Below, piece after piece: positions 1-7,015 of a stretch of 35,841 nt of DNA. Numbering within the stretch: position 1 is the first letter of the stretch; each line of letters starts with the position of its first letter. This stretch comes from Candidatus Poseidoniales archaeon (lineage in GTDB: Archaea; Thermoplasmatota; Poseidoniia; Poseidoniales; Poseidoniaceae): assembly GCA_012959275.1 (NCBI GenBank), contig DUDM01000008.1, forward strand, positions 1 to 35,841. Direction: 5' to 3'. Both the position numbers and the translations under genes were made by a program. Under the pieces are notes generated by a model. It was not told the origin of the DNA. It searched no databases and saw only the letters and a list, made by a program, of their open reading frames with translations.

Positions 1-13
1 CCAGGCGCGTCCA
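1..13 (+). tRNA. 3' tip of a tRNA-Ala cut by the left window edge
   Basis: Only the last 13 bases are visible: CCAGG, which would be the 3' side of a T stem, then CGCGTCC and a discriminator A. The last eight bases are identical to the acceptor 3' strand and discriminator of the complete tRNA-Ala on the opposite strand at 39-111, including the U70 that makes the alanine G3:U70 identity pair. The T-stem bases differ (CCAGG against CTCGG), so this would be a different alanine isoacceptor facing the other one. The alternative is that the 11-base inverted repeat GGCGCGTCCAC/GTGGACGCGCC is simply a hairpin. Confidence 0.5.
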
Positions 14-38
14 CGTGAACATCAATTATCATCATAAG

Positions 39-111
39 TGGACGCGCCGAGATTTGAACTCGGGGCCTCTACCATGCCAAGGTAGCGATCTTCCAACTGA
101 TCTACGCGCCC
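39..111 (-). tRNA. tRNA-Ala (anticodon GGC)
   Basis: Read on the minus strand, the sequence folds as a standard 73-base cloverleaf. The acceptor stem GGGCGCG/CGCGTCC contains a G3:U70 wobble, the alanine identity element. The D arm has GATC/GATC with a GTTGG loop. The anticodon stem CTACC/GGTAG closes the loop TTGGCAT with anticodon GGC. The T arm is CCGAG-TTCAAAT-CTCGG. No intron is seen and CCA is not encoded, as is common in archaea. Confidence 0.96.
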
Positions 112-193
112 AATATGCCCTTACGAGCAGCCCATCCACCAACCATCCCTCCTTGAGGCTTACGTTGTAATAGACAGCCCCCATCGCTTGACC

Positions 194-700
194 ATGCAGC
201 CTCCGGAATTCCCCGATTTGGAAGTCCGACACTTGGAGGAAAATCTGGTTGATGATGATGCAGTATTTCTTCGCTTTCTTAGGGAATCACTGAAGATGGA
301 ATGGCTTGATGAGGACGACGATAGACTAGGAGTCACCAGATTCGCAGGAAATCACAACGATGTATTCCGTAAGAAGCGTCTCAAACTACCCCCTGGTAAA
401 ATCACCATTCTCTTGCATCCGATGTTAAGTGAGGATGATAGCCTCTACAAACATACTCTGGTTCATGAATTACTACACGCAGCAGGCTTAGCAAAGCATG
501 ATGATAATCATCATGAATTAGTCGAGAAAATAGCACCTGCACCAAGTCTTGCTAATTCACCGCTATTGCAGAAATTGAGAGAGAATGTTCTTGGCAAACG
601 TGAACTCGTTGAATGGTTGTGTGATGCTTGTGGTTTTCAGTGGAATAGAAAGACACTTCGTAAACCACATCGATGCCCAAAATGTGCATCGAGCCTCTAG
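194..700 (+). CDS. SprT-like zinc metallopeptidase with C-terminal zinc ribbon
   Basis: This 168-residue soluble protein has the SprT-family active-site helix HELLH at about residues 88-92, followed by AGLAKHDDNHH, which supplies the third histidine and resembles the HxxxH arrangement of the family. The C-terminus ends in a CDAC...CPKC zinc ribbon, the usual SprT/Spartan-type tail. SprT-like proteases are linked to removal of DNA-protein crosslinks; a role here is inferred from the family. The ORF track starts at a TTG at 188, but the ATG at 194 is preferred because a TATA-like TGTAATAG lies 21-28 bases before it, which fits a leaderless mRNA. The gene stands alone between tRNA genes. The N-terminal ~60 residues are acidic and unassigned. 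Confidence 0.8.
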   Translation: MQPPEFPDLEVRHLEENLVDDDAVFLRFLRESLKMEWLDEDDDRLGVTRFAGNHNDVFRKKRLKLPPGKITILLHPMLSEDDSLYKHTLVHELLHAAGLAKHDDNHHELVEKIAPAPSLANSPLLQKLRENVLGKRELVEWLCDACGFQWNRKTLRKPHRCPKCASSL

Positions 701-749
701 ATATTTGACTGGCGACATGCGGCTATGGGAATTGAATCCACAACGTATC

Positions 750-1013
750 CATCACGATACACATCAACACATAACAGAAGGATGGGAGCACAGGGATGCG
801 AGTTCTGGACTGAAATTGAACATCACACATCGAAGGAAGAACGAGCGCCCGTGCGCCCATCACGATTCACATCAACACATAACAGAAGGATGGGAGCACA
901 GGGATGAGAGTTCTGGACTGAAACAGAACATTACACATCGAAGGAAGAACGAGCGCCCGTGCACTCATCACGATTCACATCAACACATAACAGAAGGATG
1001 GGAGCACAGGGAT
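750..1013. repeat. 108-base tandem repeat (2.4 copies) ending in the tRNA-Trp 3' end
   Basis: Two full units (750-857 and 858-965) differ at about 7 of 108 positions. A third partial unit of 48 bases (966-1013) runs into the tRNA-Trp gene. The shared core CATCACGATNCACATCAACA...GGGAGCACAGGGAT contains, on the minus strand, the last 15 or so bases of tRNA-Trp (ATCCCTGTGCTCCCA) plus its 3' flank. The unit length is a multiple of three, which keeps ORFs 585-1079 and 725-907 open; those ORFs are repeat artefacts. The arrangement could come from repeated insertion and excision at the tRNA 3' end or from unequal duplication. Confidence 0.9.
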
Positions 1014-1181
1014 TTGAACCCCGACCAGCGGGTATCTTCTGATTTATTCCGCCGTTTTTGGCTTAATTTTCAGGTTTGACATGGGTTGGCGTTCCAGTTG
1101 TTCATCAACTTTCAGCAAACCCGTTTTTGTCATTCCCGTGCAATTGGAGCCCACGATACTACCAAGTTATACTATACTCCC
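999..1181 (-). tRNA. tRNA-Trp (anticodon CCA) with a 110-base intron
   Basis: Exon 1 (1181-1144) contains acceptor GGGAGTA, D arm GTAT-AACTTGGTA-GTAT, anticodon stem GTGGG, and loop CTCCAA with anticodon CCA. The intron (1143-1034) sits at the canonical 37/38 position. Exon 2 (1033-999) gives A38, stem CCCGC, T arm CGGGG-TTCAAAT-CCCTG and acceptor TGCTCCC plus A73. All seven acceptor pairs form, one of them T:G. Introns at this site in tRNA-Trp are common in euryarchaea and in known cases carry a box C/D guide RNA; see the separate entry. The gene lies 12 bases after the L41e-like gene on the same strand, so the two may be co-transcribed. Confidence 0.92.
1034..1143 (-). ncRNA. candidate box C/D guide RNA inside the tRNA-Trp intron
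   Basis: Along the intron, in order, are a weak C box (ATGACAA, 5 of 7 matches), a D' box (CTGA after GGGTTTG), a good C' box (TTGATGA) and a D box (CTGA after TCAAAC). The guide before D' contains CGGGT, which pairs with ACCCG of exon 2. Counting five bases upstream of D' places C39 of the tRNA as the 2'-O-methylation target. In Haloferax the tRNA-Trp intron RNA is known to direct methylation at positions 34 and 39. I could not find a convincing D-box guide for C34. Confidence 0.55.
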
Positions 1182-1193
1182 AAGTATACACCA

Positions 1194-1301
1194 TCAGAGC
1201 TTGGCCTGGCGTCGCGCACGCTTTCGTCGGCGTAGTTTCTTCTTACGCCACTTCCAACGCTGATTACCAGCTTTTTTCCACGCTCGGGAACCTCGCTTCA
1301 T
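1194..1301 (-). CDS. rpl41e: ribosomal protein eL41-like small basic protein (35 aa)
   Basis: This ORF is too short for the track. It encodes 35 residues beginning MKRGSRAWKK and continuing RWKWRKKKLRRRKRARRQAK, with about half of all residues Arg or Lys. The KWRKKxxRRxKRxRR pattern matches eL41 (L41e), the 25-residue single-helix protein at the subunit interface of archaeal and eukaryotic ribosomes; here there are about ten extra N-terminal residues. A TATA-like CATATAG on the minus strand about 30 bases before the ATG supports transcription, and tRNA-Trp follows 12 bases downstream. Because so short a basic peptide is easy to match by chance, the name is good but not certain. Confidence 0.65.
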   Translation of the reverse strand: MKRGSRAWKKAGNQRWKWRKKKLRRRKRARRQAKL

Positions 1302-1328
1302 GGTGAACAAGGCGCCGACTGACCCTCA

Positions 1329-1336
1329 CTATATGA
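1329..1336 (-). promoter_or_regulatory. TATA-like box for the L41e-like/tRNA-Trp unit
   Basis: The minus strand reads TCATATAG 28-35 bases before the L41e-like ATG, the spacing expected for an archaeal promoter giving a very short leader. The rest of 1302-1419 shows no ORF that I can support. Confidence 0.45.
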
Positions 1337-1419
1337 GGACATCGGGATGCCATTGCCGACATTTCAACTGATTCTCCAGCCGCAGTATTCATGGAGGGGA
1401 GGCGCCGGCCGTGGTTTGC

Positions 1420-1492
1420 GGGCGTATGGTGTAGTTGGATATCATGTCGGATTTCTAATCCGACGACACGGGTTCGAATCCTGTTATGCCCA
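1420..1492 (+). tRNA. tRNA-Arg (anticodon TCT)
   Basis: A 73-base cloverleaf: acceptor GGGCGTA/TATGCCC, a D arm with GTTGG, anticodon stem TCGGA/TCCGA around loop TTTCTAA with anticodon TCT (AGA/AGG codons), T arm ACGGG-TTCGAAT-CCTGT, and discriminator A. There is no intron and no encoded CCA. Its last 19 bases and 36 bases of 3' flank are duplicated 191 bases downstream. Confidence 0.95.
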
Positions 1493-1719
1493 CTTTGTAT
1501 GGTATTGTTTTTAGGCGTGGCTGTAACAGAATTCTCACTTGAAACTTAATCATTACTTATTGTGATATAAGTTTCAAGTCATCGCGTGAACGGCGGTGAT
1601 GCTGAGTAATGTTCAGTCCACGCTCGCGCTCAAACAACACGTTGAGTAATGTCCAGTTTGAGCATCGAATCCTGTTATGCCCACTTTACTTGGTATTGCT
1701 TTTAGGCGTGGCCGTAACA
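1474..1719. repeat. 55-base direct repeat copying the tRNA-Arg 3' end and flank
   Basis: Copies lie at 1474-1528 and 1665-1719, with about 5 mismatches in 55. Each reads TCGAATCCTGTTATGCCCA, the T loop to discriminator of tRNA-Arg, followed by the same flank ending GGCGTGG-C-GTAACA. The second copy lacks the rest of a tRNA. This is the pattern left when an element integrates at a tRNA 3' end, but the 136-base interior carries no gene. Confidence 0.85.
1537..1579. repeat. 12-bp perfect inverted repeat after tRNA-Arg
   Basis: ACTTGAAACTTA (1537-1548) and TAAGTTTCAAGT (1568-1579) are exact inverse complements around a 19-base spacer. A second hairpin, GCTCAAAC/GTTTGAGC (1628-1635, 1656-1663), follows, along with a short direct repeat GAGTAATGTNCAGT. 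Together these fill the 1493-1778 gap, in which no gene is supported. Confidence 0.7.
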
Positions 1720-1778
1720 TTCAACATGTTTTTTACTAACTCGGCATATTGTAGTCCGAGTTGCGCCATTGCTCAGAA

Positions 1779-2906
1779 TTAAGCAGATGGATTTCCTTTG
1801 AGTTTAGTAAGGACTCCAGCGGCTATTCCTGACACTGCACCAGTGATAGTTAACCAGACATTCATTCCAGCACTCATGTCGCCTTCGGATGGTAGCATCA
1901 GATACCAGATTAGGACTGCAATTCCTGCAAGGGCGCCGGCTGCAACCCCCGCGATGAAGCCGAATTTCTGGGTGTCGACTGGTAGGGCTCCGATGCCGAA
2001 GATGTTGAAGGCGATTAGCACAACACCTGCAAGGGCTGCAATTGTTGCTCCCCAAAGGATGTATCCACCTGTGCTTCCTGCTGAAGCTGTATCATAGCAA
2101 GTCTGGAATTTTTCCTTGTCATCATCATCAATAGTTCCTCCAAAGCCTTCAATGAATGCAGTCGCGAATGTTTCAGTGTTTGAGCAGAAATCATCTATTG
2201 AACCGGAATTACGGGTGGGGATTTTGTCTAATTCCTCTGCAGTTTCCATGTCCTCTTGAAGGAGTAAGTAACCGAAGGTTGCACAACCTTCCTTGCTAGT
2301 CTCATTTAATTCATCACAATCTATGGTCATGCTTGTCAGCCCCATTGACATATCTCCCATTTCATCATCGCTTTCGACAAGCCACGAATCCATGAATAAT
2401 CCCATAACTGAGAATACTAATGTAAGGACAATACATGCAACTGCAACAAATCCTAGAGGACCTCCTCCACTTGCTGCGGCTGCGGGTGCTGGCATCATTC
2501 CGCCCATTGGTGCAGGCATTCCCATTGCTGGGGCGCCTGCCATCATTGGAGCAGCCATACCAGGTGGTGCAGCCATACCAGGTGGTGCATCCATTGGAGC
2601 TGGAGCGGTTGGTGCAACTGTGCTGGTCATTTGCATTGCAGTTGTTTCTAATTCGCTTTGTTGTAGAATTCCATCGGCGTTGGCGTCGAAGTGGCGGGCT
2701 GTGTCTACGAGTTGGGTTGGATTAACCCCATGTTCTTGAGAAACTTCTGCTACATGCGTTTGCTCAAATTGGAAGTCTGCAACAGGTGCTACCTGTGCCA
2801 CTGCGGGCTCAAAACCAGCGTAGTATTGTTGTGTGTATTGTGTTGCTTGTTCAGGTGTATAGCCCTGTCCAATCAGTCCATCATAGTATGCTTGTCCGTC
2901 CGACAT
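1779..2906 (-). CDS. EF-hand-containing four-segment membrane protein, function unknown
   Basis: The 375-residue product starts with a Tyr/Gln-rich motif (YYDGLIGQGYTPEQATQY, about 7-24). A single canonical EF-hand loop, DANADGILQQSE, follows at about 74-85, with Asp, Asn, Asp, Gly and Glu in the calcium-ligand positions. A Pro/Ala/Met/Gly-rich linker with PPGMA repeats (about 98-145) leads to a membrane segment (about 150-172), an acidic extracytoplasmic loop with four cysteines, and three more membrane segments in the C-terminal third. I do not recognise the family; a calcium-responsive envelope protein is a guess. A TATA-like CTAAATATC 29-37 bases before the ATG suggests a leaderless mRNA divergent from the protease gene. 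Confidence 0.75.
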   Translation of the reverse strand: MSDGQAYYDGLIGQGYTPEQATQYTQQYYAGFEPAVAQVAPVADFQFEQTHVAEVSQEHGVNPTQLVDTARHFDANADGILQQSELETTAMQMTSTVAPTAPAPMDAPPGMAAPPGMAAPMMAGAPAMGMPAPMGGMMPAPAAAASGGGPLGFVAVACIVLTLVFSVMGLFMDSWLVESDDEMGDMSMGLTSMTIDCDELNETSKEGCATFGYLLLQEDMETAEELDKIPTRNSGSIDDFCSNTETFATAFIEGFGGTIDDDDKEKFQTCYDTASAGSTGGYILWGATIAALAGVVLIAFNIFGIGALPVDTQKFGFIAGVAAGALAGIAVLIWYLMLPSEGDMSAGMNVWLTITGAVSGIAAGVLTKLKGNPSA

Positions 2907-2990
2907 GACCCATACGACGCGAGGTATCCGCTTTGATATTTAGGGATGGGTTGAAGAATCGCGCAGGGCCGCCAATTATTGGGAATAGCC
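2907..2990. promoter_or_regulatory. divergent promoter region between EF-hand protein and subtilase
   Basis: The stretch GATATTTAG (2935-2943) reads as a TATA-like box on both strands. It is 29-37 bases before the EF-hand gene start on the minus strand and about 50 bases before the subtilase ATG on the plus strand. Two divergent promoters may therefore share or overlap one AT-rich core. Confidence 0.45.
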
Positions 2991-5162
2991 ATGCGCTCTA
3001 CTTTTGCATTCATCATCGTCGCCCTTTTTGCAGCGCCCCTTGCTGGCGCAATCGGCTTGGGAATTGATACCCCTCAGGGGTATTCACGGCTCGACGATTC
3101 ACAGTTACTTCCCTCAGGTTATTCAAACGACATTCCATTGCGAACACCTTCCCCGTTCACCTTTATTGTCGAGCAACCTTGGTGGAAAACAACTTCTTCT
3201 GACCTAGACCGAAATGGAATATTTGACAGTTTACAGACTGTTTCTGGAGAGGTTAATGTGGGGCTTTCTTATGACCATAGGCCGGCTGAATCTGATATTG
3301 CTACTTTGAATTCTCTGGGTTATGAGGTACAATTGGAATTGCTTTCAGTTGATGCTTTGTTACTTGGGGGGGTTGATGCTTCGCAAGTTTTTGCCTTGGC
3401 TGAATTAGATGGTGTTGTCATGGTAGAACGCTATGGTTCGGTTGTGTTCTTTGGCGATGTGCAGACAACTTCGATAAAATCTCGAAATTCAACAGAGTAC
3501 CCTGTTGGTGCTTGGGACTTAGGAGTGAGTGGTAAAGGAGTGAACATTGCCATGACTGATACCGGTGTTGACAATGAACATCCTGGATTAGTTGGCAAGT
3601 TCAAGGCTGGTTTTGATGCCGTTTGTTATCTTCATTCTGATGTACCCCGTTGCATCGCTGCTGGACTTGGTGCTAGAGAGGATGATGGCAGTTTTGACCC
3701 TGATGATGGTAACCAGCATGGAACTGCCTGTATTGGGATGGCTAGTGCTACTGGTCTTGAGGCCGATGGTACACAATCCAATTTCACTGGCTCAGCCCCT
3801 GATGCTGGATTAGTCGATGTGAGAATTGGGACCGATGTTGGAGCAGGACCATTTGAAAATTATTTGGCTGAACAAGAAGCCTATGAATCTGCGATGAACG
3901 GAATCCAGTGGATTATAGATAATGCAAATACCGAGTGGGCAGGTGTTGAGGCTGAGGACTACGGAATCGATATTTTGTCATTATCTTGGGGAATAACAAG
4001 CCATGAGAGTGGTGGCTCTGATGGCGATGAAATGCATAGTCGCTTGTTGGATGAGGCGATGGAGGCGGGAGTAATCGTTAGCGTTGCTGCAGGTAACGAT
4101 GGTCCAAGCAATGATGGCCTTTCAGGAATGGGCTCCTCTTCTCTATCCGTAACCGTTGGAGCGACTGATGATAAAAACACTATCAATCGCAGTGATGATA
4201 CAATTGCAGATTATTCTTCACGTGGACCTCGGAAAAATAATAGTGATGGCAATCCAATCGATGAACTAAAGCCAGATGTGTCTGCACCAGGTACTAACAT
4301 CATTCAGTCTGAAGCCTGTGTAACTAGTGGTTTTTGCAATAATAATGTGCCAGGTCAAGATGCATCGGATAATTCCTACACAGGACGTGGTTCTGGGACA
4401 TCCTATGCTACTCCAGCAGTTAGTGGAGTGATGGCTTTGATGATCGAGGCCAATCCTGAGTTGGAACCTTTACAGATTAAGGAAATCCTCCGAGTAACTG
4501 CTGAGCCTCGAGGCGGTGCAACTTATCCTGAAATCGACCCGATTTGGAATCGAGATTTTGGTTGGGGAATGGTCGATGCGCTTGCTGCTGTTGAGATGGC
4601 CATTCAATTGAACATGTCAGAGGTTGATTTAGACAACTTGGACCTTGACATGCAATTAAGAGGTACATTTGATGAGGTGAATGGCTCGGTGTACCGCATC
4701 GATGGTATCGCTTGGGCTAGGACAAATTCAGTTTCAGTAGTGCAATACCGAATTGATGGCGATGATTGGATTGAGGCAAGTTATGAAATTGGAGAAGGGG
4801 GTTCAACTGCTCTTGTGCCATTCAACTGGTCAGTCGCTCTCGATGTTGATAAGTTGAGTAAGGGGAATCATAGTATCGAGGTTCGGGCTGTAGGGCCAGA
4901 AGGTGAATCTTTACCGCTGACATATACAGTTATAGGAACAGGAATGAGTACGAGTGATTCAAGTTCATCATTTGGTCGAATCCTTTTCCTCGTCGGATTA
5001 TCCGTATTAGTTTTGGCTGCAGGAGCAATGGCGAGCCTTAAGCAAATCAAGGAAAATGCTGAGTCATCTAGTTCTACAATAACGGGGGAAATCGGCCAAC
5101 AGGCTCAGGAAGAGCCTACATTAGATGCAGAACTAGTGTCTGAAGAATCCACCTCTGGTTGA
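2991..5162 (+). CDS. secreted, membrane-anchored subtilisin-like (S8) serine protease
   Basis: This 723-residue pre-proprotein begins with a signal peptide (about 1-20, MRSTFAFIIVALFAAPLAGA). A probable inhibitory propeptide spans about 55-155. The S8 catalytic domain has Asp190 (DTGVD), His243 (HGTACIG), oxyanion Asn369 (AAGND) and Ser471 (GTSYATP). A C-terminal Ig-like beta domain (about 545-660) is followed by a membrane segment (about 675-697) and a short acidic cytoplasmic tail, so the enzyme should sit on the outer face of the cell. The track start is a TTG at 2979; the ATG at 2991 places the signal peptide at the terminus. All catalytic residues are present. Such proteases fit a protein-degrading heterotroph. 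Confidence 0.92.
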   Translation: MRSTFAFIIVALFAAPLAGAIGLGIDTPQGYSRLDDSQLLPSGYSNDIPLRTPSPFTFIVEQPWWKTTSSDLDRNGIFDSLQTVSGEVNVGLSYDHRPAESDIATLNSLGYEVQLELLSVDALLLGGVDASQVFALAELDGVVMVERYGSVVFFGDVQTTSIKSRNSTEYPVGAWDLGVSGKGVNIAMTDTGVDNEHPGLVGKFKAGFDAVCYLHSDVPRCIAAGLGAREDDGSFDPDDGNQHGTACIGMASATGLEADGTQSNFTGSAPDAGLVDVRIGTDVGAGPFENYLAEQEAYESAMNGIQWIIDNANTEWAGVEAEDYGIDILSLSWGITSHESGGSDGDEMHSRLLDEAMEAGVIVSVAAGNDGPSNDGLSGMGSSSLSVTVGATDDKNTINRSDDTIADYSSRGPRKNNSDGNPIDELKPDVSAPGTNIIQSEACVTSGFCNNNVPGQDASDNSYTGRGSGTSYATPAVSGVMALMIEANPELEPLQIKEILRVTAEPRGGATYPEIDPIWNRDFGWGMVDALAAVEMAIQLNMSEVDLDNLDLDMQLRGTFDEVNGSVYRIDGIAWARTNSVSVVQYRIDGDDWIEASYEIGEGGSTALVPFNWSVALDVDKLSKGNHSIEVRAVGPEGESLPLTYTVIGTGMSTSDSSSSFGRILFLVGLSVLVLAAGAMASLKQIKENAESSSSTITGEIGQQAQEEPTLDAELVSEESTSG

Positions 5163-5180
5163 CCTTTACCTTCGCGCTCC

Positions 5181-5188
5181 TTTGATAT
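5181..5188 (+). promoter_or_regulatory. TATA-like box deciding the aminotransferase start
   Basis: TTTGATAT lies 24-31 bases before the ATG at 5212, the spacing for a leaderless archaeal transcript. It overlaps the upstream TTG start proposed by the ORF track (5182), which makes that start unlikely. Confidence 0.5.
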
Positions 5189-5211
5189 GTTGGAACGAAT
5201 TGCCTTGGCTC

Positions 5212-6375
5212 ATGCGCGGCTTTTCGGATAGGGCGATGGCCATACAACCGACTGGCGTTCGCAGAATGTTTGACATGGCTGGAGATGATATAATTTCCTT
5301 TGGCTTAGGAGAGCCGGACTTCCAACCTCCTCAGGCCGCCATCGATGCAATGAGCAAGGCAATGCAAGATGGGCATAACAAGTATACAACTACAGCAGGG
5401 CTTCCTGCATTGAGAAAGAAAATAGCAGAATCATGGTCCTCTTATCAGGCAGGAATGGATGAGGATAATGTCTGTATGACGATGAGTGGAACAAATGCCT
5501 TACTCAATTGTTTCATGACCTTAGTTAATGATGGTGATAACGTATTACTTCCTGAACCGTATTTTCCACTTTATGGCCCCGATGTAACTCTATGTAGTGG
5601 TGAACCGCGATACTATGAGTGCCTATTCGAACACGAATTCATTCCACAAATCGAAGAACTAGAATCACTGGTCGATGAAAATACCAAAGCAATTCTTTAC
5701 AATTTCCCTTCCAATCCAACCGGTGCTACCTTGAATATTCAACAACGAGATGCATTACTTGAATTTGCAAAGAAGCATGACCTTTGGCTGATTACGGACG
5801 AAGTCTACGATCAAATGGTCTACGATGGAGAGCACGTTTCTTTCATGGGCTGTGATTACGATAATATCTTACTCATCAATTCATTTTCCAAGACATTTGC
5901 CATGACTGGCTGGAGAATAGGATACATCATGTCTAACAATCTTGAGGCGATGAAACAAATTATCAAATTACAATATTACATTACCGCCTGTTCTAATGAT
6001 GCAATGCAATATGCAGTTTTAACCGCCTTTGATGAAGCAGCAGATTATCCGGCTCAAATGACCAAGGAATTCAAGGCTAGGCGGGATTTAATTTGTCAAA
6101 GATTGAATGCAATGCCAGGAGTTTCTTGCCACCTTCCCAATGGCGCTTTCTACGTCTTTCCTAAGGTCGAAGTACTAGGGCTCAGTTCTGAAGATTTAGC
6201 AATTGAATTACTAAAGGGTGGAGTATTATGTTCTCCAGGTACCGCCTTTGGGAAATCTGGAGAAGGTCATCTTCGGTTCGCTTATACTGTCAGCAGAGAA
6301 GATATTTCCCGAGGTATGGATAAGGTTGAATCTGTATTAGTTGGGCTTCAGGAAGCAGCATCAACGGTTATTTGA
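5212..6375 (+). CDS. class I pyridoxal-phosphate aminotransferase (aspartate aminotransferase family)
   Basis: The 387-residue protein has the full set of fold-type I signatures. GLGEPDF (about 31-37) contacts substrate, NFPSNPTGA (about 164-172) includes the conserved Asn, DEVYDQMVY (about 196-204) holds the Asp and Tyr that bind the cofactor, and SFSKTFAMTGWRIGY carries the Schiff-base Lys227 and the Arg that binds the substrate carboxylate. It should transfer amino groups between an amino acid and 2-oxoglutarate in the cytoplasm; the amino-acid preference (Asp, aromatic or Ala) cannot be read from sequence. The next gene follows after 12 bases with a TGAGGTG junction, so the two are probably co-transcribed. 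Confidence 0.9.
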   Translation: MRGFSDRAMAIQPTGVRRMFDMAGDDIISFGLGEPDFQPPQAAIDAMSKAMQDGHNKYTTTAGLPALRKKIAESWSSYQAGMDEDNVCMTMSGTNALLNCFMTLVNDGDNVLLPEPYFPLYGPDVTLCSGEPRYYECLFEHEFIPQIEELESLVDENTKAILYNFPSNPTGATLNIQQRDALLEFAKKHDLWLITDEVYDQMVYDGEHVSFMGCDYDNILLINSFSKTFAMTGWRIGYIMSNNLEAMKQIIKLQYYITACSNDAMQYAVLTAFDEAADYPAQMTKEFKARRDLICQRLNAMPGVSCHLPNGAFYVFPKVEVLGLSSEDLAIELLKGGVLCSPGTAFGKSGEGHLRFAYTVSREDISRGMDKVESVLVGLQEAASTVI

Positions 6376-6387
6376 GGTGGAAATTAG

Positions 6388-7014
6388 ATGGCAACATCGG
6401 ACTTATTGGCGCCGATTTTATGGTTGCTATCAGGAATCATCCTTGGTCACTTGATTCCACGCCTTCCGACTATTATCATGTCGAGATTTTCATTTTTCAA
6501 TCCCCAACTACCTCCTCATCCAGCACCTGTGCCAGTTGACGGATATTTATTGGCAAGAGTTTTGTTGATGAGAAACCTCCGTTCATTAGGATTATTTTTT
6601 GCTTTGATTCCGTTAATTTTGGGTTGGTTAGCCATTATTGGGGCTGATTCCCCATTTGGAGTTGGATTGGTATTAGGTGCAGTTTGGACTTTACTTTCGT
6701 GGTCCATACCAGAAAAGTTGGGCTCGCCTTCTTGGCCTTGGAGCCGTTCATTGGCTGAGGATTTACAGCGATTTAGAAACCAATCAAGGGATGAGAATAG
6801 CCGATGTTGTGATTCCCCAGAGTTGTTTTGGGAAGTTGCATGCATCAGATGTGCTGCCTGTCTCAAAGTCATAGATAACCGACCTCGTCCAGACCTTGGA
6901 AGAAAGCGCAGTGATGGATGGTTTATGGGGGCACTCCGAGTTTGGATGCTTGATGGAAAGTCGCCTTTGGGCTATGTGGAATTAAACAGTAATCCTTCAA
7001 ACGAAGAAGAATAA
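6388..7014 (+). CDS. membrane protein of unknown function with a cytoplasmic cysteine cluster
   Basis: This 208-residue protein has a hydrophobic N-terminal segment (about 7-27), two closely spaced membrane segments (about 65-102), and a soluble C-terminal half containing CC...CIRCAAC (about 140-160) that could bind a metal. I do not recognise the family. The start ATG has a Shine-Dalgarno (GAGGTGG) overlapping the TGA of the aminotransferase gene, which supports translational coupling. It is convergent with the next gene, with one base between the stops. A prepilin-peptidase relationship was considered because of the membrane layout and cysteines, but no catalytic aspartate motif was seen. 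Confidence 0.65.
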   Translation: MATSDLLAPILWLLSGIILGHLIPRLPTIIMSRFSFFNPQLPPHPAPVPVDGYLLARVLLMRNLRSLGLFFALIPLILGWLAIIGADSPFGVGLVLGAVWTLLSWSIPEKLGSPSWPWSRSLAEDLQRFRNQSRDENSRCCDSPELFWEVACIRCAACLKVIDNRPRPDLGRKRSDGWFMGALRVWMLDGKSPLGYVELNSNPSNEEE

Positions 7015-7015
7015 A

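Noticed and set aside
750-1013. CRISPR array
   Set aside because: Units are 108 bases, tandem, with nearly identical interiors rather than short repeats with unique spacers, and no cas genes are present.
585-1079. ORFs 585-1079 and 725-907 with a 36-residue protein repeat (HQHITEGWEHRD...)
   Set aside because: They are open only because the DNA repeat unit is 108 bases. They overlap the SprT gene or the tRNA-Trp gene and have no promoter or plausible protein composition.
1605-1684. A second, degenerate tRNA gene upstream of the duplicated tRNA-Arg 3' end
   Set aside because: Only the T-loop to discriminator part is present; no matching 5' acceptor strand, D arm or anticodon arm can be folded.
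6388-7014. Prepilin peptidase-like protein
   Set aside because: Membrane layout and a cysteine cluster are suggestive, but no aspartate active-site motif is seen.
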